Shown in pieces: positions 27,213-36,322 of a DNA stretch of 55,372 bases. Position 1 is the stretch's first letter, and each line of letters starts with the position of its first letter. Below the pieces are notes generated by a model. That model searched no databases. It was not told the origin of the DNA and worked only from the letters and a program-made list of their open reading frames with translations. The DNA comes from JBKPCD01 sp046727175 (GTDB lineage: Bacteria > Acidobacteriota > Vicinamibacteria > Vicinamibacterales > 2-12-FULL-66-21). Made by a program: the position numbers and the translations under genes. Where the stretch lies: assembly GCA_046727175.1 (NCBI GenBank), contig JBKPCD010000216.1, forward strand, positions 1 through 55,372, given 5' to 3'.

Positions 27213-27503
27213 GAAGCCGTTCATTGTGTTGATGTGGGGCGGGGTCTTCAGACCCCGCCTACGGCAAGCACCGCCGATTCGCGGGCCATTCACGTCGCTG
27301 GTCAGCTCCTCCCCGTTGACGATGACCATTCCTTTCTGATGCTTCTCCAATCCGTTGATGCATCGGATCAGCGTCGACTTGCCGGAACCTGAAGGCCCGC
27401 AGATCGCAATTCGCTCCCCGCGCGCGACCTTCATGTTGATGTCGCAGAGGACCTGGAAAGCCCCGAACCACTTGTTGACGTCGCGCATTTCGATTTGGAA
27501 CAT
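27186..27503 (-). pseudogene. AapP-like amino-acid ABC ATPase, 5' fragment
   Basis: From ATG 27503, about 80 residues match polar-amino-acid transporter ATPases: EMRDVNKWFGAFQVLCDINM and an intact Walker A GPSGSGKST, then ING LEKHQKGMVIVNGEEL. After LTSDVN homology stops. The remaining codons run through the GGCGGGGTC hairpin into unrelated sequence and stop at 27186. The Q-loop, signature motif, Walker B and H-switch are all missing, so the protein cannot act as a transporter ATPase. It follows the permease remnant and the intact AapJ-like gene, in the usual J-Q-M-P order. Confidence 0.75.
27238..27259. repeat. Perfect hairpin GGCGGGGTC-TTCA-GACCCCGCC
   Basis: A 9-bp stem with a 4-base TTCA loop at 27238-27259. 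It lies immediately beside the point where the ATPase remnant loses homology, downstream of the subtilisin gene. It could serve as a terminator for the subtilisin or be a REP-type mobile palindrome; no U-run follows. Confidence 0.7.
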
Positions 27504-27561
27504 GATTCTTTTTTGCCCAAAGCCCAAAGCCCAAAGCAGCCAGGAGCCGAACGCCCGGTTC

Positions 27562-28130
27562 TCACACACCAGTGGTGAGCCTGAGCCTTTCCAGGTATCG
27601 GCTATATCGGGACACCGCGTGGCAGAACACGAAGTACACGAGAGCAACGAACAGGTACACCTCGACACCGAACACCAGAACAGCAGCTGCAGGAGCAGCG
27701 GCGTATTTCGCAGCACTTCGACGTACGCGGTCGACAGACCCGAGACGACCCATATCGTCGACAAGCGTGCGATACCGACCAGCAGTCCGAGGGATGTGGC
27801 GATAACGCTGCCAAGGACGGTAATACGCAGCGTATTTACAAGACCGACTTCGAGGGCACGTAGATACGTGTCTTGCGACGAGTACGACAAAGGACCTCGT
27901 GCGATCTCGAAGCCGGCTGCGCGTCCGAGGTAGTCGAAACCGGATGCGATGCCGCGCAACCGCAGGTTGGTCGCCGTCTCAATCGCGATGAGCGAGAGGA
28001 TCCCGCAAACGGCGGCGACAGCCACGACCTGCCAGACGATGGCGCGCGTCCGCCGGTCACTCCAGGAAAGCAGCGGGCGGGGACACACCCCTGCCGAAAC
28101 CACATCGTCTCGTCGGAAAAATTCTGACAA
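27562..28130 (-). pseudogene. AapQ/AapM permease remnant, fused by internal deletion
   Basis: From 28130 down to about 27680 the frame encodes the N-terminal third of an AapQ-like amino-acid permease: TATNLRLRGIASGFDYLGRAAGF and VLRNTPLLLQLLFW. There the frame shifts, and in the +1 frame sequence resumes as YLFVALVYFVFCHAVSRYSRYLE, which is the C-terminus of the next permease in such operons (AapM-like), ending at 27562. About 1.5 kb normally between these points is absent. The result is a chimaera that is out of frame. The start overlaps the AapJ stop (TGA then TTG). The adjacent AapP fragment is also broken, so the operon is dead apart from its binding protein. Confidence 0.75.
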
Positions 28131-29195
28131 TCACCGCAGGTCCGGCACGTACAGGACACCGCCGTCTTTCCAGAGTCGGTTCAGACCGCGCTCGATGCCC
28201 AGCGGCTTGATGTTGCGCTCGAAGCTCTCGCCGTAGTTGCCAACCTGTTTCACGGTCCTGAACGCCCAGTCGGAGCCCAGCCCGAGCATCGCGCCGAAGC
28301 CGTCGGTCTTTCCGACGAAACGCTGCACGCTCGGGTCGTCGCTGGCGAGCGCTTCGTCGATCGTCCTTGAGCTCAGACCGAGCTCCTCGGCGTCCACCAT
28401 GGCGAAGATCGACCAGCGCACGATCTCCATCCAGCGCAGGTCGTTCGGCATGACGCCCGGCCCGTATGGCGCCTTGGAGATCACTTCGGACAGCACCACG
28501 TGGTCAGCCGGATTCGGCGCACGCGCGCGCACGGCCGCGAGGGCGGACTGGTCCTGGCTGAGGGCGTCGCACCGACCGGCGAAGTAGGCATTCGTCGCCT
28601 CTTCGAGGCGCTCGATGACGACTGGCGTGAACTTCAGGCGATGGCGGCGGAAGTAATCGGCAACGTCGATCTCGTTCGTCGTTCCCGGTTGAATGCAGAT
28701 CCTGGCGCCATCGAGGTCCTTGACGGACTTCACGTTGAGCTTTTTCGGGACGATGAATCCCGTGCCGTCGTACCAGTAGGTCGCGGGAAACTCGATGCCA
28801 AGCTGGATGTCGCGCTGGAACGTAATCGACGTGACACGAGAAAGCACGTCGATCTCTCCGGTCTGAAGTGCGGTGAAGCGCTGCGCCGCGGTCAATGGCG
28901 TGAACCGGACCTTGGTCGCATCCCCCAACACCGCCGCCGCAACGGCGCGACAGACGTCGACGTCGAGTCCCTGCCACAGTCCTTTCGCATCGGGGGCGGA
29001 GAAGCCGCCGATCCCGGTGCTCACGCCACACTGAACGAAGCCCTTCCGCCGCACGCCATCGAGCGTTGGCGTCGCCGTTGCGCGCGTCATCTGACTCTGC
29101 GCCGCGGGTGCCGCCTCCGGCGCCATCTCGCCGCGAGCGCACCCGCCGAGCGACAGCGACGCACACCACAGAATGACGTAGCGATTAACGGACAT
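28131..29195 (-). CDS. aapJ: AapJ-like general amino-acid substrate-binding lipoprotein
   Basis: 354 residues from ATG 29195 (GAGAAGAG directly upstream). Lipobox LGGC with Cys19 suggests a lipoprotein, unlike the soluble AapJ of proteobacteria. Mature sequence shows GVSTGIGGFSAPDAKGLWQGLDVDVCRAVAAAVLGD, then RFTALQTGEIDVLSRVTS, IQPGTTNEIDVADYF and a C-terminal NIKPLGIERGLNRLW: all classic for the general L-amino-acid binding protein. It would deliver L-amino acids to AapQMP, but both partners are decayed downstream on the same strand. It may serve another transporter or be on its way to loss. Confidence 0.85.
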   Translation of the reverse strand: MSVNRYVILWCASLSLGGCARGEMAPEAAPAAQSQMTRATATPTLDGVRRKGFVQCGVSTGIGGFSAPDAKGLWQGLDVDVCRAVAAAVLGDATKVRFTPLTAAQRFTALQTGEIDVLSRVTSITFQRDIQLGIEFPATYWYDGTGFIVPKKLNVKSVKDLDGARICIQPGTTNEIDVADYFRRHRLKFTPVVIERLEEATNAYFAGRCDALSQDQSALAAVRARAPNPADHVVLSEVISKAPYGPGVMPNDLRWMEIVRWSIFAMVDAEELGLSSRTIDEALASDDPSVQRFVGKTDGFGAMLGLGSDWAFRTVKQVGNYGESFERNIKPLGIERGLNRLWKDGGVLYVPDLR

Positions 29196-29449
29196 CTCTT
29201 CTCTGGTACGTAGGCTGCACACGCGGAAAGTCTTTCAGCGGCTCGATAGAGCAGGTGTGAATCTCAAAACTGTTGCAGACGCGTCATCCACATGCAGATT
29301 GACGATGTCCGGCGACCTAGCTCTGCGGAAACGCTTTTTCGCGTCGCGTCGCGTGCGTTTCGTGTTTCGTCGCGCGTTCGCATTCCACTGGCGGATCGTT
29401 CCTGTCTACGATCCGCCGTCGGACCGCACTCGGAGAAAGTAGCAACCAC

Positions 29450-30064
29450 GTGGCTTCACTTGGAACCTTGCAGGAAGAACGGGGACTCAGTCAGCTCGCG
29501 TTCAACCGGTTGCTCCAATGGCTGGACGACGGCGTGGATTCCCAAGGCGAAAACTATCTCGAGATGCGGCGTCGTCTCGTGTCGTACTTCGACCGGCGCA
29601 ATCGGCAGTGGGCAGACGAGCTGGCGGACGAGACACTCAATCGCATCGGCAGGACGCTCGAAAAGTCGTGCGCGATCGCGATAAGGCCACCGGCGCGCTA
29701 CTGCTACGTGGTCGCGAGATTCGTGCTGCTCGAAGACTTCCGGCGGGAGCCGGGCCACACTCGCCTTGATGAGCTGCGCCCGCCCGTGGCGGTCAGAGCC
29801 CTTGGACGGGCTCCCGTGATGGACGAGAGCGCCGCGATCGAGGAGCAACGGCTCGATTCCCTCGATCGCTGCCTGCAGCAGTTGAAGCCGGAGCAGCGCG
29901 AGCTCGTCGTCGAGTACTATCGCGATACCGGGAGACAGAAGATCGAGCGGCGGCGCGACTTGGCGAAGCGGCTTGGCATCACGATGAACGCGCTTGGCAT
30001 TCGCGCGTGCCGCATCCGTGCCGCGCTCGAAAGGTGCGTCGAGGCGTGCAAGACAGAGCCATGA
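29450..30064 (+). CDS. ECF-like sigma-70 family factor (CHAT-cluster type)
   Basis: 204 residues from a GTG (weak GGAGA 13 bases upstream). The N-terminal part has FNRLLQWLDDG and YLEMRRRLVSYFDRRNRQWADELADETLNRI, the region-2 pattern of acidobacterial sigma factors that read ADETLNR. The C-terminal region 4 has LQQLKPEQRELVVEYYRD and a DLAKRLGITMNALGIRACRIR helix-turn-helix. It should recruit RNA polymerase to a small regulon. It is followed after 33 bases by a membrane anti-sigma-like gene and then the CHAT protein, so it probably controls this cluster. Region 2 is compact and the promoter-melting residues cannot be assigned. Confidence 0.8.
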   Translation: MASLGTLQEERGLSQLAFNRLLQWLDDGVDSQGENYLEMRRRLVSYFDRRNRQWADELADETLNRIGRTLEKSCAIAIRPPARYCYVVARFVLLEDFRREPGHTRLDELRPPVAVRALGRAPVMDESAAIEEQRLDSLDRCLQQLKPEQRELVVEYYRDTGRQKIERRRDLAKRLGITMNALGIRACRIRAALERCVEACKTEP

Positions 30065-30097
30065 AGGGTTTTCCGGGTTTGCGTCCTATCAAATGAG

Positions 30098-31114
30098 ATG
30101 TCCTCGGTCCACGAATCCGGGCACGACGATCTGCTGGTGCGCTACCTCCTGGGTCTCCTTCCGGCCGAGGAAACCGAGCGCCTCGACGAGTTGGCGATGG
30201 TGGACGACGAGGTGGCGAGCCGGTTGCGGCTCGCGGAAGACGAGCTCGTCGATGCGTACGTCAGCGGTGCGCTATCCGGCGAACGGCGGCAGCGATTCGA
30301 GGTTTTCTACCTCTCGTCGCCACGCCGACGGGAGAAGGTGAGGTTCGCCGGCAGCTTTCGGCGCGCTATCGGTCGCGCAGCCGGGCCGCCGGATGCGCCC
30401 GCCGAGCGCGATTCGATCCGAGCCCCAATCGCGGACCCGTCTGTGGACCGTGTCTCGAGTCCGCCGTGGTACATGCGCATCATGCTGCGCGTGTCGCCCG
30501 TGTGGACACTGGCTGCTGTCGCTGCGGTGCTGCTGCTCGCGTCCGGGGCGGTGTTGGTCGAGGAGATGCGCGTGCGCAATCTGTCGCGCGCGTCGCAACA
30601 GGAGCGCGCTGCGCTGGAACGACGTACGCAGGAACTGGAGCAACGACTCCGGGATCAGGAGGCCTCGAACGACGTGACAAGCAAGGAATTGGAACGCGTT
30701 CGCGCGTCGCTCCCGCAGCAGTCCCCAGCCGACCGGCCGGCCGACGTGACACCACGCGAATCGCAGCGGCTCTCGCCGATTGCGCTCGTCCTTTTCCCGC
30801 AGACGCGAGCCGCCGGTCCTCTCCCCACACTCTCGTTGTCGTCGGGCGTCGACCGTGTCAGGTTCGAGCTGCGTCTCGAGTCGGACGATTTCCCTCGGTA
30901 TCACGTGGCGCTGAAGGACCCCGCCACCAATCGGGTCGTATGGCGAAGCGGTCCGCTCAGGAGGATGTCCGGGGCCGATCGGTCGGCGGTTTCGGTCGCC
31001 GTTCCCGCGACTCTCCTGCGGCCGCAGCATTACTCCCTCGAGCTTCTCGGACTGCGCCCTGACGGTACGTTCGATGTCGTCGGCAGCTACGCGGTGCAGA
31101 TCCTCTTCAACTGA
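30098..31114 (+). CDS. Membrane anti-sigma-like protein with coiled coil and C-terminal beta domain
   Basis: 338 residues. The N-terminal 85 residues are helical and resemble the cytoplasmic anti-sigma domain (LVRYLLGLLPAEETERLDEL, ELVDAYVSGALSG) but lack zinc-binding Cys or His. One membrane segment lies near residues 130-150 (VWTLAAVAAVLLLASGAVL). An outside coiled coil (residues 160-210) and a C-terminal beta-sandwich-like domain (FELRLESDDFPRYHVALKD) complete it. It probably holds the upstream sigma factor until a signal is sensed outside. Signal and protease are unknown; the neighbouring CHAT protease-like protein is a candidate partner. Intergenic spacing of 33 bases implies an operon. 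Confidence 0.75.
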   Translation: MSSVHESGHDDLLVRYLLGLLPAEETERLDELAMVDDEVASRLRLAEDELVDAYVSGALSGERRQRFEVFYLSSPRRREKVRFAGSFRRAIGRAAGPPDAPAERDSIRAPIADPSVDRVSSPPWYMRIMLRVSPVWTLAAVAAVLLLASGAVLVEEMRVRNLSRASQQERAALERRTQELEQRLRDQEASNDVTSKELERVRASLPQQSPADRPADVTPRESQRLSPIALVLFPQTRAAGPLPTLSLSSGVDRVRFELRLESDDFPRYHVALKDPATNRVVWRSGPLRRMSGADRSAVSVAVPATLLRPQHYSLELLGLRPDGTFDVVGSYAVQILFN

Positions 31115-31120
31115 CTAAAC

Positions 31121-31258
31121 GGCCCACGGGCATCTCACGAGGATCACGAAGAAAACGCCGACGACGATGAAAACCGAGAATCCTAAAGCTCTCTCGCCAA
31201 AACTCGAGAAAGCTTCGTGACCTTCGCCCTTCGTGATCGTTGTGAGTTTGCCGTGGGC
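31121..31258. repeat. Long imperfect palindrome of the CACGAAG type
   Basis: The left arm (31121-31151, GGCCCACGGGCATCTCACGA and on to GATCACGAAG) is an imperfect inverted copy of the right arm (31229-31258). Inside, AAAGCTCTCTCG (31185-31196) pairs with CGAGAAAGCTT (31205-31215). A 138-base element with nested hairpins thus sits between the anti-sigma and CHAT genes. A half-element with similar CACGAAG units lies at 48261-48315. It resembles a non-autonomous palindromic repeat. Confidence 0.65.
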
Positions 31259-31304
31259 GCGTGACAGTGAAAATCGTGAAATTCTCACCGGCTTGATTCG
31301 GATC

Positions 31305-34300
31305 ATGCGAACCTTTCTGTGTTCTGTCGCCCTCCTGCTCGCTAGCAGAGACTCCTACACGCTGTCCAATTCGACGCAGATCACGTCGACCCTTCAGAAT
31401 CCTGAAGCTCTCGAGCAAGGTACGGTGATCGAACGCGAACTTGCCCGAGGCGACGAGCACCGCTATCGGATCGCACTTTCGTCGGGTGAATACGTGTGGG
31501 TGATCGTCGAGCAACGTGGAATCGACGTCGCCGTTGACGTCCTGGCGCCGGACGACACCGTCCTCACCAGCTTTTACGACGAGCTGACGAGTCGAGGCGA
31601 AGAGCACGTCGAAGTGGTTAGTAGAACGAGTGCTACGTATACGGTCCGAGTAAAGCCGGGCGTGAGCGTCGTCAAACCTGGAGCGTATGCGATTCGGATT
31701 GCTGCGCGTCGGCCGGCCACCGACGAAGATCGGTCGATTGACGAGTCGCGAAGGCTGCGAGCGACCGCTCTTCGTGTTCGTTCGGAGGCCAACGCAATCG
31801 AGTCGCGGACGGCGCTCGAGCGCGCGCTCTCGATCGCCGAACGAGTAGGCGACCGTGATGATCCGTACGTGGGGGTCTTGATATTCGAGCTCGCGGGCAA
31901 CGCCATGGTGACAAGGGAGGACGCGCGCGCGGAAGCGCTCTATCAACGCGCGATTGGGATCTTCGAGAAGAACTGGGGAGACCAGCACCCTTACGCTGCG
32001 ATGGCCCGCTCACGCGTGGCTTCGTTGTACGAACGTGCGGGTCAGGGTCCGAAAGGAGAAGCCTTGCTCCGGCAGGCCCTCGACGTGCTGGAGAAGACAC
32101 TCGGGACGGACCATCTCTGGTACGTACAAAGCCTGACGACGCTCGGGATTCTTCGATACGACGCGGGCGATCTGGATAAGTCGGAAGAGATCAGCCGCCG
32201 CGCCATGACACTCATGGAGAAGATCGAAGACACGCACAGCATCGAGTATGGCGCGCTGCTGAACAACCTCGGTGAGATCTACCGTCAGAGGCAGGACGAC
32301 GTCCGGGCGAAGGAGCTTTATCAGCGTTCACTTGCGCTCGCGAAGGAGTTGCAGGGCGAGGACAGTTTTCTCGTCAGCACGAGCTACCAGAACCTGGGCA
32401 TCCTCGCGCGCGAGCACAAGGACTATCCAGAGGCCGAGGAGTACTACACGCGGGCGCTGTCCATCCGCGAGCGCCTGCTCGGTCCCGAGCATCCGGACAT
32501 CGCGCCGCTCCTCAACAATCTCGCAATCGTTCAGCACCTGACCGGGCGTGACGAGCGGGCTCTCGAGACGAATTTCCGCACGCTGGACATCTGGTTGAAA
32601 ACGCGCGGCCCGTACCACAGGGGCACGCTGCTGTCGGTCGGAAACATCGCGCGCCTCTATGCAGCGATTGGCGACATCCCGAAGGCCATCGACTTCCAGC
32701 GGCGCGCGGATTCGATTATCGAAACGCAGCTGCAACTGAACCTCGCAGTTGGGTCGGAGCGACAGAAGATGGCGTTCGTGAGCAACGTCGTCGCGGAGCG
32801 CACCGACCGGACGATTTCGCTGAACCTTCACGCGGCCCCGAAGGATCCGGAGGCCAGCGCGCTCGCTGCGCTCGTCCTGCTTCAGCGTAAAGGGCGCGTG
32901 CTCGATGCGATGACGGATACGTTCGCGGCCCTTCGTCAACGCGTGATGAGTCCCCGGGACCGGAAGCTGCTCGATGAACTGAACGCGACGACCGCGCAGC
33001 TGGCGCAGCTTGCCTTGAGTCCACCCGTCGGGACTCCCGCCGCCGAGAATCGAGCTCGCATTCAGGGTCTGGAGGCACAGAAGGAACGGCTCGAGGTCGA
33101 GCTCGGCGATCACAGCACCGAGCTTCGCGCGCGCCTGCAACCGGTCACGCTCGAGGCTGTCAGGTCTGCGATTCCAGGCGACGCAGCACTCCTGGAGTTT
33201 GTGGTGTTCCGCCCGTTCGATCCCAAAGCCGAGCGGAACGCCGAAGCATACGGAGCACCGCACTACGCGGCATACGTGCTGCGCCGCGAGGGCGCGCCGA
33301 CAGGCGTCGACCTCGGGCCCGCCACGGTCATCGACGAGGCGACTGACGCCATGCGCGCAGCGCTGCGCGACCCGAGTCGCTCTGACCTCCAGTGGCGTGC
33401 CCGCGACCTGGACGAGCGGGTGATGAGACCGTTGCGCGAGTCGATCGGCGACGCAACACGACTGCTCATCTCGGCGGACGGTGCGCTGAACCTCGTCCCC
33501 TTCGAAGCGCTCGTCAACGAGCACGGTCGCTATTTGATCGACCGCTTCGCGATGAGCTATCTCACGAGCGGACGCGATCTCCTGCGCATGCAGGTGGCCC
33601 GGCTGCCCCGGACGGAACCGGTGATTGTTGCGGATCCGGTTTTTGGCGAGCCGGCAAGTGCCAATGGCGAACGCGCGATCCGGAAGCCGGTCGTGCTGCG
33701 AACCCAGACTCGCATATCACGACGGGCGAAGACCCATCGACGATGTACTTCGCGCCGCTTGGTGCGACCGCGGAGGAGGCCCGCGCGATCAAGGCGCTGT
33801 TTCCGGATGCGAGGCTCTTCACAGGTGTGCGCGCGACGAAGGCCGCGATCCAGCAACTCGAAGCGCCGCGCATGCTGCACATCGCCTCGCATGGGTTCTT
33901 CCTGCAGGATGCCGCGGGCGATCCTGTACCGGTGGCGACCGCAGGTTCGGCGAGCCCGACGCGCGGAGTGAGCGCGAACACGAAAGTAGAGAATCCGCTG
34001 CTGCGCTCAGGTCTGGCACTAGCGGGCGCGAATCTCACTCACGATCGCGCACGAGACGGCATTCTCACGGCGCTCGAAGCCTCGGGCCTGAACCTGTGGG
34101 GGACGAAGCTGGTGACGCTCTCGGCGTGCGACACCGGTGTCGGCGAAGTCCGGAACGGCGAGGGTGTCTACGGCCTGCGCCGCGCCTTCGTCCTCGCGGG
34201 AGCCGAGACGTTGGTCATGAGCCTCTGGCCGGTCAGTGACTACATCGGTCGCGAGATGATGGTCGCGTACTACACAGGGTTGAGAGCCGGACTCGGTCGC

Positions 34301-34420
34301 GGCGACGCACTGCGACAGGCCAAGCTTGAGATGCTGAAGCGCAAAGGCCGCCAGCATCCGTTCTACTGGGCGAGCTTCATCCAGTCCGGCGAGTGGGCCA
34401 GCCTCGACGGTCAGCGGTGA
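31305..34420 (+). pseudogene. Exported PPC-TPR-CHAT protease-like protein, one frameshift
   Basis: ATG 31305 starts a signal peptide, then a PPC-like beta domain (about residues 35-125, RELARGDEHRYRIALSSGEY), about eight TPR units (residues 150-470) and a CHAT domain from about residue 590. The frame is lost near 33680-33700. In the -1 frame CHAT resumes as DSHITTGEDPSTMYFAPLGA with His in HIASHGF (codon 33890-33892) and Cys in LSACDTGVG (codon 34127-34129), running to a stop at 34420. Both catalytic residues are therefore intact. Adding one base restores a roughly 1037-residue protein. CHAT proteins are caspase-like peptidases activated through TPR sensors. Decay or sequencing error is possible. 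Operon with a sigma and anti-sigma gene. Confidence 0.82.
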
Positions 34421-34552
34421 ATCCGCGATCCCTAATCCCTAATCGTGACAATCGTGAATCATGGAACTGTGACGTGCTGAATTCATTGATTCAACGGTTC
34501 ACCGATTCGATGATGCGGTGATGAGGGATTCGCGATCAGGGATTAGGGATTC
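34418..34552. repeat. Second GATTAG/GATTCGCG element in a convergent gap
   Basis: The left arm (34418-34445, TGAATCCGCGATCCCTAATC) and right arm (34523-34552, GGGATTCGCGATCAGGGATT) are inverted copies separated by about 75 bases with further GATTCA/GATTCG units. The CHAT stop TGA (34418-34420) and the S15 stop TAA (34543-34545) both fall in the element, and the last S15 codons (Asn, Pro) are also encoded by it. It is the sister of 2311-2454. Confidence 0.8.
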
Positions 34553-36303
34553 GGAACGACCGGAAGCACCAGCGCAGACGGGTGCTCCTTGTCGCTGTAC
34601 ACCGTCTGATGTGCGATGACGGATCGCGACGCGTTGAGGATTGGCTCGCCGGTGTTCCGGTTTCGATCGAACCGTGGGAAGTTGCTGCTCGAGACGTAGA
34701 GGCGAATGCGGTGGTTGGTTTTGAAGCGATTACTGGTCGCCCACAGGTCGATGGCGAACTTGTAGATCGTGCCGGGCTCGAGCGGAACCGCCGTCGTCGT
34801 CGACTCGCGGTAGCGGCCGCGGACGATGCCGTCGGTGAGAAAGCGCTCGTACCCGTGTTCGTCGACATCCGCGAGCACGGCCGTGAAATCCGTGTCGCGC
34901 GCCGAGGTGGACGCAAACAGCTCCAGCGTCAGCCAGCCCGTGACCTCGACATCGTTGGCGAGTGGCGCAGTCGAGAACACGAGGACGTCGGGTCGCGACC
35001 CCAGCGAGCTCTGATCCGATGGTCCGGGCGGCAGCAAGTTGCCGCAGCAGAGTCGTCCGCCGAGCGTCGGAACGGGATCATCAGGGTTGTAGTCGTAATT
35101 CTGTGCGGGCGAATTTCCAGGCGTTTTCGGTGTCAGGAGTCCTTCCGTGCGGCCGGATCCCGATTGAAGATAGTACCGCGTGGGTATCGCGCGCGCCGGC
35201 GGGAACTCTGCCTCCTCGCGCCATGCGTTCGTGCCCATCACGAAGATGCGGACCGGCCGCTGGCTGGCGAACGTGTTGTGTACCCCTTTCAACGCGTAGT
35301 CCATCCAGTCGCGGATCGTCGCCGTCATGTCGAGGACGGCTTCACGGCCGAACGTGACGTCTCCGATCGTTCCTTCGGGCGAGGTCGCCGCGTGCGCCCA
35401 TGGACCCACCAGCAGGCGTTGGCCCGCGCGCGCTTCGGCAGTTGCCGCCTTTGCCTTCAAGCCGAGGAAATTCTCGATTGAACCGCGAAGGAAGAGATCG
35501 TGCCAGCCTCCGCCGTGCAGCGCCTTCACCGACATCTCGCCGTAATGATCGGATACCTTGACCTTGCGCCAGTAATCGTCGTTCGTCTCGTGCGCGAGCC
35601 AGTCGCGGAAGTACGGCGCGACATCGGCTGGCGCAGGAAGGTCGAGCAGCGGGTACGACGAGAGTGGCGATGTCGAATCCTGCTCCCACGCGCGCAGGTG
35701 CTGCTGCACGCGGTCCTGCGCCTTCCGCCGGAGCGTATCGACAGCAAGCCCCGACGACCACGACGTCGCGAACCACTGCATCAGCGCGCCGTGCTGGTAC
35801 GTCCATCCCTCGTAGTACTCGGACGCCGTGACATACGGGAAGATCGCGACGAGGTGCGGCGGATGCGCCATTGCAGCCAGCATCTGGGTGGCGCCGACGT
35901 ACGATCCGCCGAACATCCCCACCTGACCGTTCGAGTACGGCTGTCCGGCCGCCCACTCGACGGCGTCGTAGCCATCCTCGGACTCGTGACGGAACGGATC
36001 GAACTCTCCCTCGGAGTCGAATCGACCGCGGACGTCCTGCTTGATCACCGCGAAGCCGGCGGCGGCGAGCGCGCGAGCGTCGTTCGATCCGCCGCGACGA
36101 TCGTATGGCGTTCGCTCGAGGAGCGTAGCGAAACGACCCTCGGCATCGGGCCGGTAAACGTCGGCGACGAGCGCTACCCCGTCGCGTGTTTTCATTCGAA
36201 CGGTCTCGACTGTGACACCGTCGAGTTCGATTGCTGAAGGGTGCACTTCGGGAAGGAAAACGGCCAGAGCGACAGCACCGGCGATCGGCAGTGCGATCCT
36301 CAT
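34543..36303 (-). CDS. CocE/NonD-family (S15-type) hydrolase
   Basis: 586 residues, start supported by AAGGAG six bases upstream. A short N-terminal signal-like stretch precedes the alpha/beta-hydrolase with nucleophile Ser134 in FGGSYVGA, Asp269 in GGGWHDLF and His304 in GPWAHA. A YDRRGGSNDARALAAAGFAV and DVRGRFDSEGEF region is typical of CocE/X-Pro dipeptidyl-peptidase. The C-terminal 200 residues form the jelly-roll domain (VTGWLTLELFAST, then YSDKEHPSALVLP). It hydrolyses esters or N-acyl-amide bonds of exported substrates. It is 19 bases downstream of the beta-lactamase-fold gene on the same strand. Its stop is in the GATTAG element. Confidence 0.9.
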   Translation of the reverse strand: MRIALPIAGAVALAVFLPEVHPSAIELDGVTVETVRMKTRDGVALVADVYRPDAEGRFATLLERTPYDRRGGSNDARALAAAGFAVIKQDVRGRFDSEGEFDPFRHESEDGYDAVEWAAGQPYSNGQVGMFGGSYVGATQMLAAMAHPPHLVAIFPYVTASEYYEGWTYQHGALMQWFATSWSSGLAVDTLRRKAQDRVQQHLRAWEQDSTSPLSSYPLLDLPAPADVAPYFRDWLAHETNDDYWRKVKVSDHYGEMSVKALHGGGWHDLFLRGSIENFLGLKAKAATAEARAGQRLLVGPWAHAATSPEGTIGDVTFGREAVLDMTATIRDWMDYALKGVHNTFASQRPVRIFVMGTNAWREEAEFPPARAIPTRYYLQSGSGRTEGLLTPKTPGNSPAQNYDYNPDDPVPTLGGRLCCGNLLPPGPSDQSSLGSRPDVLVFSTAPLANDVEVTGWLTLELFASTSARDTDFTAVLADVDEHGYERFLTDGIVRGRYRESTTTAVPLEPGTIYKFAIDLWATSNRFKTNHRIRLYVSSSNFPRFDRNRNTGEPILNASRSVIAHQTVYSDKEHPSALVLPVVPNP

Positions 36304-36322
36304 CGACGACTCCTTGCTGCTC

